DNA from: Neomegalonema sp.
GTDB lineage: Bacteria; Pseudomonadota; Alphaproteobacteria; Rhodobacterales; Rhodobacteraceae
Direction of reading: 5' to 3'
Assembly: GCF_028688855.1 (NCBI RefSeq)
Contig: NZ_JAQTXI010000013.1
Coordinates: 1 to 64,000, forward strand
DNA length: 64,000 nucleotides
Part shown: positions 44,040 through 54,238 of the stretch, one piece after another
Layout: each line of letters starts with the position of its first letter
Position numbering within the stretch: the stretch's first letter is position 1
The notes under the pieces: generated by a model
Databases searched by the model: none
Told to the model about the DNA's origin: nothing
Seen by the model: the letters and a program-made list of their open reading frames with translations, nothing else
Program-made: the position numbers and the translations under genes

Positions 44040-44126
44040 GGCGCCTCCTCCAGGCGTCGGATTGACGCGGCCTTCGCCGCATCGCAATATGCGGCCCGCG
44101 AAAGGCGCGGGCCAGGGGGAAAAGCC

Positions 44127-44855
44127 ATGACGAACGCCGCCGACAAAGGCAAGAAGGCCGCCGCCGAGCAGGCTGTGGCTCTGGTTGAGCCGGGGATGCG
44201 TCTGGGTCTGGGCACCGGCTCGACCGCAGAGATCTTCGTGAAGCTGCTGGGGGCGCGCGCCAAGCGCGAGAAGCTGGAGCTGGTCTGCGCGCCGACGTCG
44301 ATCCGCACGGGCGAGCTGGCGGAATCCGTGGGTCTGAAGCTGGCGACGCTCAACGAGCTGGGCTGGCTGGACCTCACCGTGGACGGCGCCGACGAGATCG
44401 ACCCCGAGCTTCGCCTGATCAAGGGCGGCGGCGGCGCGCTTCTGGTGGAGAAGATCGTTGCGGCGGCCTCCAACGAGATGGTGGTGATCGCGGATTCCTC
44501 CAAGAAGGTGGAGCGCCTCGGAGCCTTTCCGCTGCCCATCGAGGTGGTGAAGTTCGGGTGGCGCAACACCGCCGCGCTGATCGAGCAGACCTTCGAGGAA
44601 TTCGGCTGCCGCCCCGTCGAGGGCCAGCTGCGCATGCTGCGCGGGGCTCCCTTCCTGACCGACGAGGGCCATTACATTCTTGATTATCCGCTTGAATCCA
44701 TTCCCGATCCGGACGAGCTGGCGATCTTCCTGCCGACCATTCCGGGCGTGGTGGATTCCGGCCTCTTCATCGACTACGCCACCCGCGCCCTGATCGGCGC
44801 GCCGGACGGCTCGGTGGAGCTCCTCGCCCTCGACGACGAGGAAGACGAGGACTGA
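44127..44855 (+). CDS. rpiA: Ribose-5-phosphate isomerase A
   Basis: A 242-aa RpiA that interconverts ribose-5-phosphate and ribulose-5-phosphate. Phosphate-binding LGLGTGSTAEIFVKLL, the catalytic LTVDGADEIDPELRLIKGGG followed by GALLVEK, and NEMVVIADSSKKVERLG are all present. The C-terminus is very acidic (DDEEDED). GGGGGA precedes the start; a 7-bp hairpin follows the stop. Confidence 0.96.
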   Translation: MTNAADKGKKAAAEQAVALVEPGMRLGLGTGSTAEIFVKLLGARAKREKLELVCAPTSIRTGELAESVGLKLATLNELGWLDLTVDGADEIDPELRLIKGGGGALLVEKIVAAASNEMVVIADSSKKVERLGAFPLPIEVVKFGWRNTAALIEQTFEEFGCRPVEGQLRMLRGAPFLTDEGHYILDYPLESIPDPDELAIFLPTIPGVVDSGLFIDYATRALIGAPDGSVELLALDDEEDED

Positions 44856-44857
44856 GC

Positions 44858-44880
44858 CTCCGCCTTCCGTGAGGGCGGAG
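44858..44880 (+). terminator. Hairpin after rpiA
   Basis: CTCCGCC/GGCGGAG (7 bp, 9-nt loop) begins 2 nt after the rpiA stop. No T-run follows, so termination would be weak. The remaining gap to 44993 shows only the AGGAG of the next gene. Confidence 0.4.
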
Positions 44881-44993
44881 CGGCGTTGCGGCGCGCTTTT
44901 GGCGCATGTCGCCTTGCGGGGCGAATCGGATAGCCCTTCCGCAGCCGGAGGGGCCGCGCCCTCCCGCCAGACGCGCTTTGCAGGAGATCGCCC

Positions 44994-46349
44994 ATGACCC
45001 GGAGCCCTTATGACCTCGTCGTGATCGGCGGCGGCTCCGGCGGCGTGCGGGCGGCGCGCATGGCGGCCCAGACGGGGGCGAAGGTGGCTCTGGCCGAAGA
45101 GAGCCGCGTCGGGGGCACCTGCGTGATTCGCGGCTGCGTGCCGAAGAAGCTCTATGTCTACGCCTCCGGCTTCTCCGAGAGCTTCCATGACGCCGAGGGC
45201 TTCGGCTGGAGTCTGCCCGCCGCGCCGGTCTTCGACTGGAGCAGGCTGGTGGCGGCCAAGACTCGCGAGATCGCCCGCCTGGAAGGGGTCTACGGCGCGA
45301 ATCTCGCGGCGGCGGGGGTGGAGACGATCCCTCAGCGCGCCACGGTGGCCGATCCGCATGGGGTGCGCCTGGCCGACGGGAGCCTGCTGGAGACCCGTCA
45401 CATCCTGATCGCCACGGGGGCGCGCCCGACGCGGCCTCCGGTTCCGGGCGCGGAGCATTGCCTGATCAGCGACGACGTCTTCGATCTGCCGGAGTTCCCG
45501 AAGCGGCTTCTGGTCCTGGGGGCGGGCTACATCGCGGTGGAGTTCGCGGGAGTCTTCAACGGGCTCGGGGCGGAGGTGACGCTGGCTCATCGCGGCCCGA
45601 ATCTGCTGCGGACCTTCGACGCCGATCTCCAGAGCCATCTTGCTGAGGAAATGGTGAAAAAGGGCGTGACCCTGCGCCTGGACGCCGAGCTCGAGCGCAT
45701 CGAGAAGACGCCTTCCGGCTTGCGGGCGCATTTCGCGGGCGGCGAGGTTCTGGAGGCCGACGCGATCCTTGCGGCGATCGGGCGGGCGCCGAACACGGCG
45801 GGGCTCGGGCTGGAGGCGGCGGGCGTCGAGCTGAACGCCCGGGGCGCCGTGCAGGTCGACGAATATTTCCAGACCCGCATTCCTTCGATCTTCGCGGTGG
45901 GCGACGTGATCGGCGGCGTGGCCCTGACCCCTCTGGCGATTCGTCAGGGCGCGGCCTTCGCCCGGACGGTCTTCGAGGGGGTGCGGACCAGGGTGGAGCT
46001 CGCCGCCCTGCCGACGGCGGTTTTCTCGCAACCCGAGATCGGGACCGTCGGCCTGACCGAAGAGCAGGCCCGCGCCCGCGGAGAGGTGGAGATCTACCGC
46101 GCGAAATTCCGGGCGATGTTTCACACGCTCGGCGGCCGCGACGAGCGGACCCTGATGAAGCTGGTGGTTTCAAAGCCGGACCGGAAGGTTCTGGGGGCGC
46201 ATGTCTGCGGCCATGGCGCCGCCGAGATGATCCAGACTCTGGCCGTGGCGGTGGGGATGGGCGCGCGCAAGGAGGATCTCGACCGGGTTCTGGCCGTGCA
46301 TCCCTCCTCCGCCGAGGAGCTGGTGCTCATGAGCAAGCCCGTCGCCTGA
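44994..46349 (+). CDS. gor: Glutathione-disulfide reductase
   Basis: A 451-aa flavoprotein disulfide reductase keeping glutathione reduced with NADPH. The FAD site is DLVVIGGGSGGVRAARMAAQ, the redox-active disulfide GGTCVIRGCVPKK, the NAD(P) site LLVLGAGYIAVEFAGVFNGL, and the C-terminal catalytic His lies in AVHPSSAEELV. The sequence fits the glutathione rather than the lipoamide branch. AGGAG lies 8 nt upstream of the start. Confidence 0.93.
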   Translation: MTRSPYDLVVIGGGSGGVRAARMAAQTGAKVALAEESRVGGTCVIRGCVPKKLYVYASGFSESFHDAEGFGWSLPAAPVFDWSRLVAAKTREIARLEGVYGANLAAAGVETIPQRATVADPHGVRLADGSLLETRHILIATGARPTRPPVPGAEHCLISDDVFDLPEFPKRLLVLGAGYIAVEFAGVFNGLGAEVTLAHRGPNLLRTFDADLQSHLAEEMVKKGVTLRLDAELERIEKTPSGLRAHFAGGEVLEADAILAAIGRAPNTAGLGLEAAGVELNARGAVQVDEYFQTRIPSIFAVGDVIGGVALTPLAIRQGAAFARTVFEGVRTRVELAALPTAVFSQPEIGTVGLTEEQARARGEVEIYRAKFRAMFHTLGGRDERTLMKLVVSKPDRKVLGAHVCGHGAAEMIQTLAVAVGMGARKEDLDRVLAVHPSSAEELVLMSKPVA

Positions 46350-46381
46350 CGGGCCGTCGCGCAAGGGCGGTCACCCTGCCT

Positions 46382-46690
46382 TCATGGCAGGATGATCACC
46401 TCGTTCGTCTTGAGATAGCCGAGCGTGGCGCGGAGGCGCTCTTCGAGCAGGTCGGGATCGAGGTCGTCTTCTCCGAGCCCCTTCACCCGCCCTTCGAGCG
46501 CCGCGATCTCCCGATCCAGTTCGGTGCGCTGGGCTTCGAGCCTTTCGATCAGCGCCAGCTGCTCGTCGCGGGCGACGAGGCCGTATTTGCCCTGGAAGGC
46601 GTGGAAGGTGAAATAGGCCACCCCCGCCAGCAGAGCCGCCGGCAGCAGCCATGATCCGATCCGATCCGCCCAGAACCCGGCGCGCTCCAT
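46382..46690 (-). CDS. ftsB: Septum formation initiator FtsB/DivIC-like
   Basis: A 102-aa bitopic protein with one membrane helix (SWLLPAALLAGVAYFTFHAF) and a periplasmic coiled coil (IERLEAQRTELDREIAALEG) continuing to DDLDPDLLEERLRATLGYLK, the FtsB/DivIC pattern of the division complex. It begins 3 nt after the eno stop, the eno-ftsB order common in proteobacteria. Confidence 0.9.
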   Translation of the reverse strand: MERAGFWADRIGSWLLPAALLAGVAYFTFHAFQGKYGLVARDEQLALIERLEAQRTELDREIAALEGRVKGLGEDDLDPDLLEERLRATLGYLKTNEVIILP

Positions 46691-46693
46691 AGG

Positions 46694-48211
<1,518 letters not shown>

Positions 48212-48213
48212 TC

Positions 48214-48741
48214 ATGGCGATCGAGGCTCTGGCGGAGATCTGGGACGATGTGGCGAGTTCCTTTCAGGCGACTTCTGCGCCTGTCGCGGCGGCGCGGATG
48301 TTCATCGCGGCCTGTTTCGGGGCTCTGGTGGGAATCGAGCGGGAGCTGAGCGCGAAGGCGGCGGGTCTGCGGACGCATATCCTGATTTCTCTGGGGGCCT
48401 GTCTGTTCGCGCTGGTCTCCTTCGAGATCGTGGAGTTCGCGCAGCAGGATCCGACGGCGCAATCGGCGGATCCCTTGCGCCTGATCAGTTCGGTGACTTC
48501 CGGAGTGGCCTTTCTGGCGGCGGGTTCGATCATCGTGAGCAAGGGGCGGGTGCGCGGCCTGACCACGGGCGCGGGCATGTGGATGGCGGGCGCGATCGGC
48601 CTGGCTTGCGGAGTGGGCAAGATCGGGCTTGCGGCCATGGCGACGGGCTTCGTGCTGGCGGTGCTGTGGCTGTTGCGGGGCGTGAAGGAGGCGCTCGCGC
48701 CCGAGGAGGAGCCGCCCGTCGATTCGAAGGGCGGCGGCTGA
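48214..48741 (+). CDS. MgtC/SapB family inner-membrane protein
   Basis: A 175-aa membrane protein with four or five helices. The MgtC/SapB core is FIAACFGALVGIERELSAKA, GLRTHILISLGACLFALVSF, GVAFLAAGSIIVSKGRVRGL and TTGAGMWMAGAIGLACGVGK. MgtC proteins affect growth in low magnesium and in some bacteria inhibit the F-ATPase; no C-terminal ACT-like domain is present, so the role here is uncertain. GGGAG precedes the start. Confidence 0.88.
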   Translation: MAIEALAEIWDDVASSFQATSAPVAAARMFIAACFGALVGIERELSAKAAGLRTHILISLGACLFALVSFEIVEFAQQDPTAQSADPLRLISSVTSGVAFLAAGSIIVSKGRVRGLTTGAGMWMAGAIGLACGVGKIGLAAMATGFVLAVLWLLRGVKEALAPEEEPPVDSKGGG

Positions 48742-48799
48742 GCTTTGGGGGGCTTCGCAGAAAAAACAGATTTCCTGCGTCTTGATGCCGTCTTCCTGC

Positions 48800-48828
48800 T
48801 TGCCAAGCCTGAAACGGCCGATTATAAG
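48800..48828 (+). promoter_or_regulatory. Predicted promoter of tRNA-Lys
   Basis: TTGCCA (48800-48805), a 17-nt spacer and TATAAG (48823-48828) are followed by a CCCCCC discriminator; the -10 is about 41 nt upstream of the tRNA. The layout repeats that of tRNA-Glu. Confidence 0.75.
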
Positions 48829-48869
48829 CCCCCCATCCGCCGCCGAGCCAAGATGTTCGAAGGGCGTAG

Positions 48870-48945
<76 letters not shown>

Positions 48946-49023
48946 AGATCTCTCCAGATCGTTGAAAATCATCTTCAAATCGTCATGAAGGCTGGGCTTC
49001 ACCTTCGCCTCTGAAAGCGTTAA

Positions 49024-49045
49024 CCTTTCCGAGAAATCGGAAAGG
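49024..49045 (+). promoter_or_regulatory. Hairpin with GAAA tetraloop covering the SD of the 49053 gene
   Basis: CCTTTCCGA (49024-49032) and TCGGAAAGG (49037-49045) form a perfect 9-bp stem closed by GAAA, a stable GNRA tetraloop. The Shine-Dalgarno AAAGGAG (49041-49047) lies mostly inside the 3' arm, and the ATG is at 49053. Translation should be low unless the stem opens, so this is a candidate thermosensor or protein- or sRNA-controlled switch. Confidence 0.65.
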
Positions 49046-49052
49046 AGCCGTC

Positions 49053-50777
49053 ATGAAGGCCTGGTGGGAGAATGTTTCGGTCTGGTTCGGGGCTCTGGAG
49101 CCGCTCGCGAAAATCGCCGTGGCGATCGCGGGCCTCCTTCTGCTGGTCGGAGTCCTGAGAGGGCTCCTGGGCGGTTCGCGGCGCAAGACCGTCGGAACGC
49201 CCTTCACGCCCGCCGCCTCCTATGGCGCTCCCCCCATTCAGCCGAGAATCACCCCTCCCTCCGCGCCCGCCCCAAGGGACGAGCCGAAGGAGGAGGCGCG
49301 TCCGGTCCCGGTCTCCGCGTCCGCCTCCGCGCTTCCGCTCTCGCTCGCGACGGGCTCGGCGCTCGGGCGCTACGTCGATCTGGAGCCTCTGGACCGCGCT
49401 CTGGTCGAGCAGGCCTTCGACGCCTTCCGCCGTCGGGCGGGCAAGGGCGGCGAGGTCGGCCTCGCCCCCATCCTCGCCGAGGCCGAGGAGGGACGCGGCG
49501 CCAGACTTCTCGCGCGGGCCGAAGCCGAATACGCCAAGGCGGCGGGTCCTCAGGCTCTCGGCGAGGCGGCCTGGCGTCTGGCGGGCCTGACCCATCCCGA
49601 GGACAGGACGCGGGCTCTGGCGCTCTATCGCGAGGCGACGGGCCTTGCGCCGCATCTGGCGGGGGCCTGGCTGGGGCGCGCCCGCGCCGCCGAGGCCGCA
49701 GGCGAGTCCGCCGAATCCGTCGAGGCTCTGGAGCGGGCCGTCTCCCGGGCGCGCGAACCGCGTCTGCGGGCGGCGGTCCTCGCGGAGCAGGCCGCGCGGG
49801 CTCTGGCCGCGGAGCAGACCGCCGAGGCGCTGCGGATCGCTTCCGAGAGCGCGGCGCTCTGGCGGCCTTTCGCTCTGGAGCAGACTCCGGCGGGCGAGGC
49901 GGCGCAGACGGCTCTTGCGGCGGTTCTGGGCTCCTCCGGCGAGGCGGCGCAGGCTCTGGGGGACTGGGCTCAGGCGCGGCTGCGCTTCGAGGAGGCGATG
50001 GAGCTGACCGCCTATCTGGCCACGCGCCGTCCGGCGGACGTCGAGCGGGCCTGGGCGGCGGGCGAGGCCGCCGACCGCATGGCCGATTTCCAGGAGGCCG
50101 AAGTCGAAGCCCGTCAGGCGGCTCAGGCGGCTCTTGCGGCGCGTCGGGCTGCGGCGGCGGAGCGCCGCGAATCGGGCGTGACGGCGGTGAAGATCGGCGA
50201 TTCCCTGCGGATGCGGGGCAAGACCGAGGAGGCGCGGGCGCAATACGCCGAGGCTCTGGAGATCTTCGACGAGCTCGCCCTGAAGTCGCCCTCCAGCGCG
50301 ACCGCCCGGCGGGATCGCGCCGTGGCTCTGGAGCGTCTGGGCGACGCGGCCTTCGCTCTGGGCGATCTGGAGGAGGCGCGCAGGCGCCTCGAAGCCAGTT
50401 TCCAGCTTCGCGAGGCGCGCGCGGCCGTGGATTCCTCCGATTCGGAATCCCGGCGGGATCTCGTCCTGGCGCTGATCAAGCTGGGGGACGTCGGGCGGGC
50501 TCTGGGCGAGCCGGGCGCCGAAGGCCGCTATGGGCGGGCTCTGGATCTGGCGCGCGGGCTTCCCGTCGCCGGTCCGGATCAGGTTCCGGCGGCGCATGTG
50601 CTGGTTCTGGCTCTGGACCGGGCGGCGACCGTCGCGCCCGCCGGAGAGGCGCGGGCGCTCTATGAGGAGATCCGGAGGATTCTCCAGCCTCTGGCCGAGG
50701 CGGGCCGGCTTTCCCCCGAGCAGCGGGCGGCGCTCTCCGCCGTGGAGGCTCATCTGGCGGGGTCGAGCGCGGCCTGA
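49053..50777 (+). CDS. Membrane-anchored TPR protein
   Basis: A 574-aa protein with one N-terminal membrane helix (AKIAVAIAGLLLLVGVLRGL), a Pro-rich linker to about residue 95, and a helical body of TPR-like pairs (RALALYREATGLAPHLAGAW, GKTEEARAQYAEALEIFDEL, GDAAFALGDLEEARRRLEAS). The first part resembles the effector-linked or sensor TPR proteins that act as scaffolds, but nothing identifies its partner. Its ribosome site is enclosed in a strong hairpin, and an intrinsic terminator follows 7 nt after the stop. Confidence 0.8.
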   Translation: MKAWWENVSVWFGALEPLAKIAVAIAGLLLLVGVLRGLLGGSRRKTVGTPFTPAASYGAPPIQPRITPPSAPAPRDEPKEEARPVPVSASASALPLSLATGSALGRYVDLEPLDRALVEQAFDAFRRRAGKGGEVGLAPILAEAEEGRGARLLARAEAEYAKAAGPQALGEAAWRLAGLTHPEDRTRALALYREATGLAPHLAGAWLGRARAAEAAGESAESVEALERAVSRAREPRLRAAVLAEQAARALAAEQTAEALRIASESAALWRPFALEQTPAGEAAQTALAAVLGSSGEAAQALGDWAQARLRFEEAMELTAYLATRRPADVERAWAAGEAADRMADFQEAEVEARQAAQAALAARRAAAAERRESGVTAVKIGDSLRMRGKTEEARAQYAEALEIFDELALKSPSSATARRDRAVALERLGDAAFALGDLEEARRRLEASFQLREARAAVDSSDSESRRDLVLALIKLGDVGRALGEPGAEGRYGRALDLARGLPVAGPDQVPAAHVLVLALDRAATVAPAGEARALYEEIRRILQPLAEAGRLSPEQRAALSAVEAHLAGSSAA

Positions 50778-50784
50778 AACGGAG

Positions 50785-50808
50785 AAGGGCCCTCGCGGGC
50801 CCTTTCCT
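50785..50808. terminator. Bidirectional intrinsic terminator
   Basis: AAGGGCCC (50785-50792) and GGGCCCTT (50797-50804) form a perfect 8-bp stem with a TCGC loop, with TTTCC after it on the plus strand and TTCTCC on the minus strand. It lies between the convergent TPR and HIT genes and can serve both. Confidence 0.8.
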
Positions 50809-50843
50809 GTCGTCCTGTCGTTCCTGGGCGAGGGAGGGGCCTT

Positions 50844-51236
50844 TCAGGCCTTGTCGCGGGGTTTCTGCGCGCCCACCGGGCCGAGGTCTCCCCCGCCGAG
50901 AAGATGCATGTGGAGATGCGGAACCTCCTGATGCGCGGCGGGTCCGGCGTTGGCGACGAGGCGGAAGCCCTGGCCGCCGTCGGCTTGGGTCAACCCGGCC
51001 TTTTTCGCGGTTGCGGCGATGGCGCGCACGAATCCGACGATCTCCGCCTCGCTGGCCTTTTCGGCGAAATCCTCGAAGGAGACGTATCTTCCCTTGGGAA
51101 TCACGAGGATATGCGTCGGGCCGAGCGGATTGATGTCCGGGAAGGCGAGGCTGTGCTCATCCTCATGGACGGGCCTGGAGGGGATTTCTCCGCGCAGGAT
51201 CCTGGCGAAGACGTTGGACTCGTCATAGGCGGTCAT
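50844..51236 (-). CDS. HIT-family nucleotide hydrolase/transferase (HinT-like)
   Basis: A 130-aa HIT protein. The His triad reads HLHMHLLGG near residue 107; FARILRGEIPSRPVHEDEHS and ALAFPDINPLGPTHILVIPK-type segments place it with HinT-like phosphoramidases that hydrolyse AMP-lysine-type substrates. ATG 51236 has AGGAG upstream. It lies 19 nt after hisE and is probably co-transcribed. Confidence 0.93.
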   Translation of the reverse strand: MTAYDESNVFARILRGEIPSRPVHEDEHSLAFPDINPLGPTHILVIPKGRYVSFEDFAEKASEAEIVGFVRAIAATAKKAGLTQADGGQGFRLVANAGPAAHQEVPHLHMHLLGGGDLGPVGAQKPRDKA

Positions 51237-51255
51237 GCCGTTCTCCTTGGAAGGC

Positions 51256-51579
51256 TCAATGCGCGCGCGAGGCCTTTTCGGCGAGGCCCGACAGGCCCTC
51301 GCGCCGGTCGAGTTCGGCGAAGACCTGCGCCATCCCGACGCCGCGCGCCTGAAGCAGCACCAGCCAGTGATAGAGCAGATCCGCCGATTCCGAGACCAGA
51401 GCTTGCGGGTCGTCCTGCAAGGCGGCGATGACGGTCTCCACCGCCTCCTCTCCGAGCTTCTGCGCGCAGGCTGCGGGGCCTTTGGCGAGCAGGCTGGCGG
51501 TGTAGGATTTCTCCGCTTCGCCCGCCGCCGCGCGCGCGCGAATCCGCGCCTCCAGACGATCCAGCGCCGATTCGCTCAC
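51256..51579 (-). CDS. hisE: Phosphoribosyl-ATP pyrophosphatase
   Basis: A 107-aa HisE, which hydrolyses phosphoribosyl-ATP in step two of histidine synthesis. The all-alpha MazG-like core has [30 protein letters not shown] with the metal-binding Glu pairs, and [20 protein letters not shown]. The start is GTG 51579. Other his genes are not in the window; the structured repeat begins 22 nt upstream of it. Confidence 0.95.
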   Translation of the reverse strand: MSESALDRLEARIRARAAAGEAEKSYTASLLAKGPAACAQKLGEEAVETVIAALQDDPQALVSESADLLYHWLVLLQARGVGMAQVFAELDRREGLSGLAEKASRAH

Positions 51580-51600
51580 TTCGCTTCTCCCGCAGAGGCC

Positions 51601-51704
51601 TCGGAGCGTCTCCCGGCCAAGCTGGGCCGTTCGACGCTCTCAGTTTCGAACTGGTCGCGTCTTCACGACGCGAAGCTGAAGAGGCTTCGCGGGAAAACGC
51701 TCTA
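51601..51704. repeat. 104-bp structured repeat, copy 2
   Basis: Same length as the copy at 7965-8068 and alignable without gaps. The right end GGAAAACGCTCTA is identical; the left end has diverged (GGAGCGTCTCCC). Differences in the left hairpin compensate each other: GAGCGTT/AACGCTC became GAGCGTC/GACGCTC, and GACC/GGTC became GGCC/GGCC. The inner stem GAAGC.G/GGCTTC is mostly kept. Its right end supplies the TAG stop of the aminotransferase gene on the minus strand (51704-51702). Confidence 0.85.
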
Positions 51705-53081
51705 GATTTCCCCCGTTTCTTTCACATGCCGATGAAGCTCGTCCAGAGTCTTGAGCGCCTTGGCGGCCATTTCGTCGATCTCGGCTTTGGTGATGCTGAG
51801 CGGCGGCGAGATGATCATGGAATCGCGCACCGCCCGCATGACCAGACCATTGGCGATGGAGCGGTTGCGCGTCCAGCCGCCGATGCGGCCCGGCTTGGCG
51901 AACCGCTTGCGGCTGGCCTTGTCCGGCGTCAGCTCCAGCTTGCCGAGCATGCCGAAGGTGGAGGCGTCGCCGACCACGGGGTGATCCGCGAGGGCGCCCC
52001 ATTTCTCCTTGAGATAAGGCGCGAGCTCGCGCCTGGCCTTGCCCACGAGATCCTCGCCTTCGAGAATCGCGATGTTGGCGAGGGCCGCCGCGCAGGCCGC
52101 CGGATGCCCCGAATAGGTGAAGCCATGGGTGAACTCCCCGGCCTTCTCGTACATCGTCTCGGAGACGTGATCGGCCACCGCCACCGCGCCCATGGGCAGA
52201 TAACCCGAGGTCAGGCCCTTGGCCATGCAGAGCACGTCCGGCTGGAGGTCGAAGCTGGTCGAGCCCCACCATTCGCCCGTGCGGCCGAATCCGCAGATGA
52301 CCTCATCGGCGATGAAGAGGATCTCGCGCTCCCTGAGGATGCGCTTGACCTCCGGCCAGTAGGTCGAGGGGGGGATGATCACGCCGCCCGCGCCCTGGAT
52401 GGGCTCGGCGATGAAGGCCGCCACGCGGTTCTCGCCGAGGCGGTCGATTTCGGCTTCCAGCGCCCGCGCGGCCTTGAGTCCGAATTCCTCCGGCGAGAGG
52501 TCGCCGCCTTCGTCATACCAGTAGGGCTGGTCGATATGGGCGATGTCGGGCACGAGCGGCCCGCCCTGCTCGTGCATGGCCTTCATGCCGCCGAGCGTCA
52601 CGCCCGCCAGCGTCGAGCCGTGATAGCCGTTGCGGCGGCCGATGATGATGGTCTTTTCGGGCTTGCCCTGCACGGCCCAATAGGTGCGGACCAGCCGCAA
52701 GGCCGTGTCGTTCGACTCGGAGCCCGAGCCGGTGAAGAAGATCTTGCTCATGCCGGGCGGCGTCAGGCTGGCGATCTTCTCGGCCAGCTGGGTGGCGGGC
52801 GGATGGGAGCACTGGAAGAAGAGATTGTAATAGGGCAGCTCGTCCATCTGCTTCGCGACGGCGTCGCGGATCTCCTTGCGGCCGTAGCCGACCATCACGC
52901 ACCAGAGCCCGGCCATGCCGTCGAGGATCTTGTTGCCGTCGGAATCGTGGATGTAGACGCCTTCCGCCCGCGTGATGATCCGCGAGCCATGAGCGTTCAC
53001 CTCCTTCATGTCGCTTTGCGGATGCCAGTGATGGGCGGCGTCGCGTTCGCGCCATTGGGCGGTGGTCTGATTGGTGAGCAT
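51702..53081 (-). CDS. spuC: Class III omega-aminotransferase (putrescine/beta-alanine-pyruvate type)
   Basis: A 459-aa fold-type I PLP enzyme of the aspartate aminotransferase family III. N-terminal DAAHHWHPQSDMKEVNAHGS, FFTGSGSESNDTALRLVRTY, FIAEPIQGAGGVIIPPSTYW, the Asp of LFIADEVICGFGRTGEWW, and the PLP Lys in CMAKGLTSGYLPMGAV are all present. It is close to SpuC-like putrescine-pyruvate aminotransferases; its place behind an agmatinase and polyamine transporter supports that substrate. Start ATG 53081 has GGAGG 8 nt upstream. The stop TAG is the end of the 104-bp repeat. Confidence 0.88.
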   Translation of the reverse strand: MLTNQTTAQWRERDAAHHWHPQSDMKEVNAHGSRIITRAEGVYIHDSDGNKILDGMAGLWCVMVGYGRKEIRDAVAKQMDELPYYNLFFQCSHPPATQLAEKIASLTPPGMSKIFFTGSGSESNDTALRLVRTYWAVQGKPEKTIIIGRRNGYHGSTLAGVTLGGMKAMHEQGGPLVPDIAHIDQPYWYDEGGDLSPEEFGLKAARALEAEIDRLGENRVAAFIAEPIQGAGGVIIPPSTYWPEVKRILREREILFIADEVICGFGRTGEWWGSTSFDLQPDVLCMAKGLTSGYLPMGAVAVADHVSETMYEKAGEFTHGFTYSGHPAACAAALANIAILEGEDLVGKARRELAPYLKEKWGALADHPVVGDASTFGMLGKLELTPDKASRKRFAKPGRIGGWTRNRSIANGLVMRAVRDSMIISPPLSITKAEIDEMAAKALKTLDELHRHVKETGEI

Positions 53082-53185
53082 GTGAGCTTCCTCCCGGGGC
53101 TCGGAACGACCCTTGGGCCGCGGCCCGAAGGCTGCGGCGAAGGCCGGATGACTCCGGCGGCCAGGTCGAGGGTTCGGCGCGGCGC

Positions 53186-53204
53186 GGAGGGCTTCGCGCC
53201 CTCC
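53186..53204 (-). terminator. Hairpin between agmatinase and aminotransferase genes
   Basis: GGAGGGC-TTCGC-GCCCTCC is a perfect 7-bp stem in the 145-bp gap between the two genes. A 12-bp palindrome GGGCCGCGGCCC lies nearby (53115-53126). Without T-tracts these are more likely processing or attenuation sites within the operon than full terminators. Confidence 0.4.
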
Positions 53205-53226
53205 ATCCGTCCCGCGCATCTGAAAT

Positions 53227-54201
53227 CTAGAGCCGCCCCACCGGACGGGGCGTCGCGCCTTTGGCCAGAGCCTGCAGGCAGAGCCATTCATAGGCCACGT
53301 GCGCGCCCGCCAGGGCGGTGATTTCGGCGTGGTCGTAAGGGGGCGAGACCTCCACCAGATCCATGCCGATCAGGTTCAGGCCGCGCAGACCCCGCATCAG
53401 CTCCAGCGCCTGCCAGCTCGCGAGTCCTCCGGGCACTGGCGTGCCGGTTCCGGGCGCGAAGGCGGGATCCAGCACGTCGATGTCGAAGGAGACGTAGACG
53501 GGTTTGTCGCCCACCCGCGCGCGGACGGCCTCGATGGTTCTGGCGACGCCTTCGCGGTGAATCCACGGGCTGCTGAGGATCTCGAAGCCGAAATCCGAGT
53601 CGTTATAGGTGCGCAAGCCCACCTGGACCGAATGCCCGGCGTCCACGATTCCCTCGCGGACGGCCCGCAGGAACATGGTCCCGTGGTCGAGGCGGCCCGG
53701 ATCGTCGGGCCAGGTGTCGCAATGGGCGTCGAACTGCACGAGCGCCACCGGGCCATGTTTCCGCGCATGGGCCCTGAGCAGCGGGTAGGCCACGAAGTGA
53801 TCGCCGCCGAAGGTCAGCATCTTCGCGCCCGAGGCCAGCAGCTCCGCCGCATGGGCTTCGATGCGGGCGGGAACCTCGGTCGGGTGATGGGGATCCACGA
53901 AGTGGTCGCCCCAATCGGCCACGGCCAGAGTCGCGAAGGGGTCGAAGCCCCAGGGAAAGGACTTCAGCTCCGCCAGCTGCGTCGAGGCCTCGCGCAACGC
54001 CCGCGGCCCGAAACGGCAGCCCGGACGGTTCGTCACGGAGGAATCGAAGGGGATCCCGCTCACGACCACATCCGCGCCCGTCAGGTCGCGGGTGAAGCGG
54101 CGGCGCAGAAAGGACAGCGCCCCGCCATAGGTCATCTCCGGAACCGAGCCGAGCAGGGATCCGGCCCGGAAGGCGCGGTCGCCATGGGTTTCTGAAGTCA
54201 C
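53227..54201 (-). CDS. speB: Agmatinase / ureohydrolase family protein
   Basis: A 324-aa binuclear-manganese ureohydrolase. Metal ligands are visible in TFGGDHFVAYPLL, VQFDAHCDTWPDD and the signature SFDIDVLDPAFAPGTGTPVP. It would split agmatine into putrescine and urea; guanidinobutyrase is an alternative because the family is hard to separate by eye. GTG 54201 is preferred, with AGGAG about 7 nt upstream; TTG 54231 would add 10 residues. It is 37 nt downstream of the last permease gene, so imported or internal agmatine would feed putrescine into the aminotransferase and glutamylation routes. Confidence 0.86.
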   Translation of the reverse strand: MTSETHGDRAFRAGSLLGSVPEMTYGGALSFLRRRFTRDLTGADVVVSGIPFDSSVTNRPGCRFGPRALREASTQLAELKSFPWGFDPFATLAVADWGDHFVDPHHPTEVPARIEAHAAELLASGAKMLTFGGDHFVAYPLLRAHARKHGPVALVQFDAHCDTWPDDPGRLDHGTMFLRAVREGIVDAGHSVQVGLRTYNDSDFGFEILSSPWIHREGVARTIEAVRARVGDKPVYVSFDIDVLDPAFAPGTGTPVPGGLASWQALELMRGLRGLNLIGMDLVEVSPPYDHAEITALAGAHVAYEWLCLQALAKGATPRPVGRL

Positions 54202-54238
54202 GACGCCGCTCCTCTCTGGAAGCTCATGCAAGCTCCTG

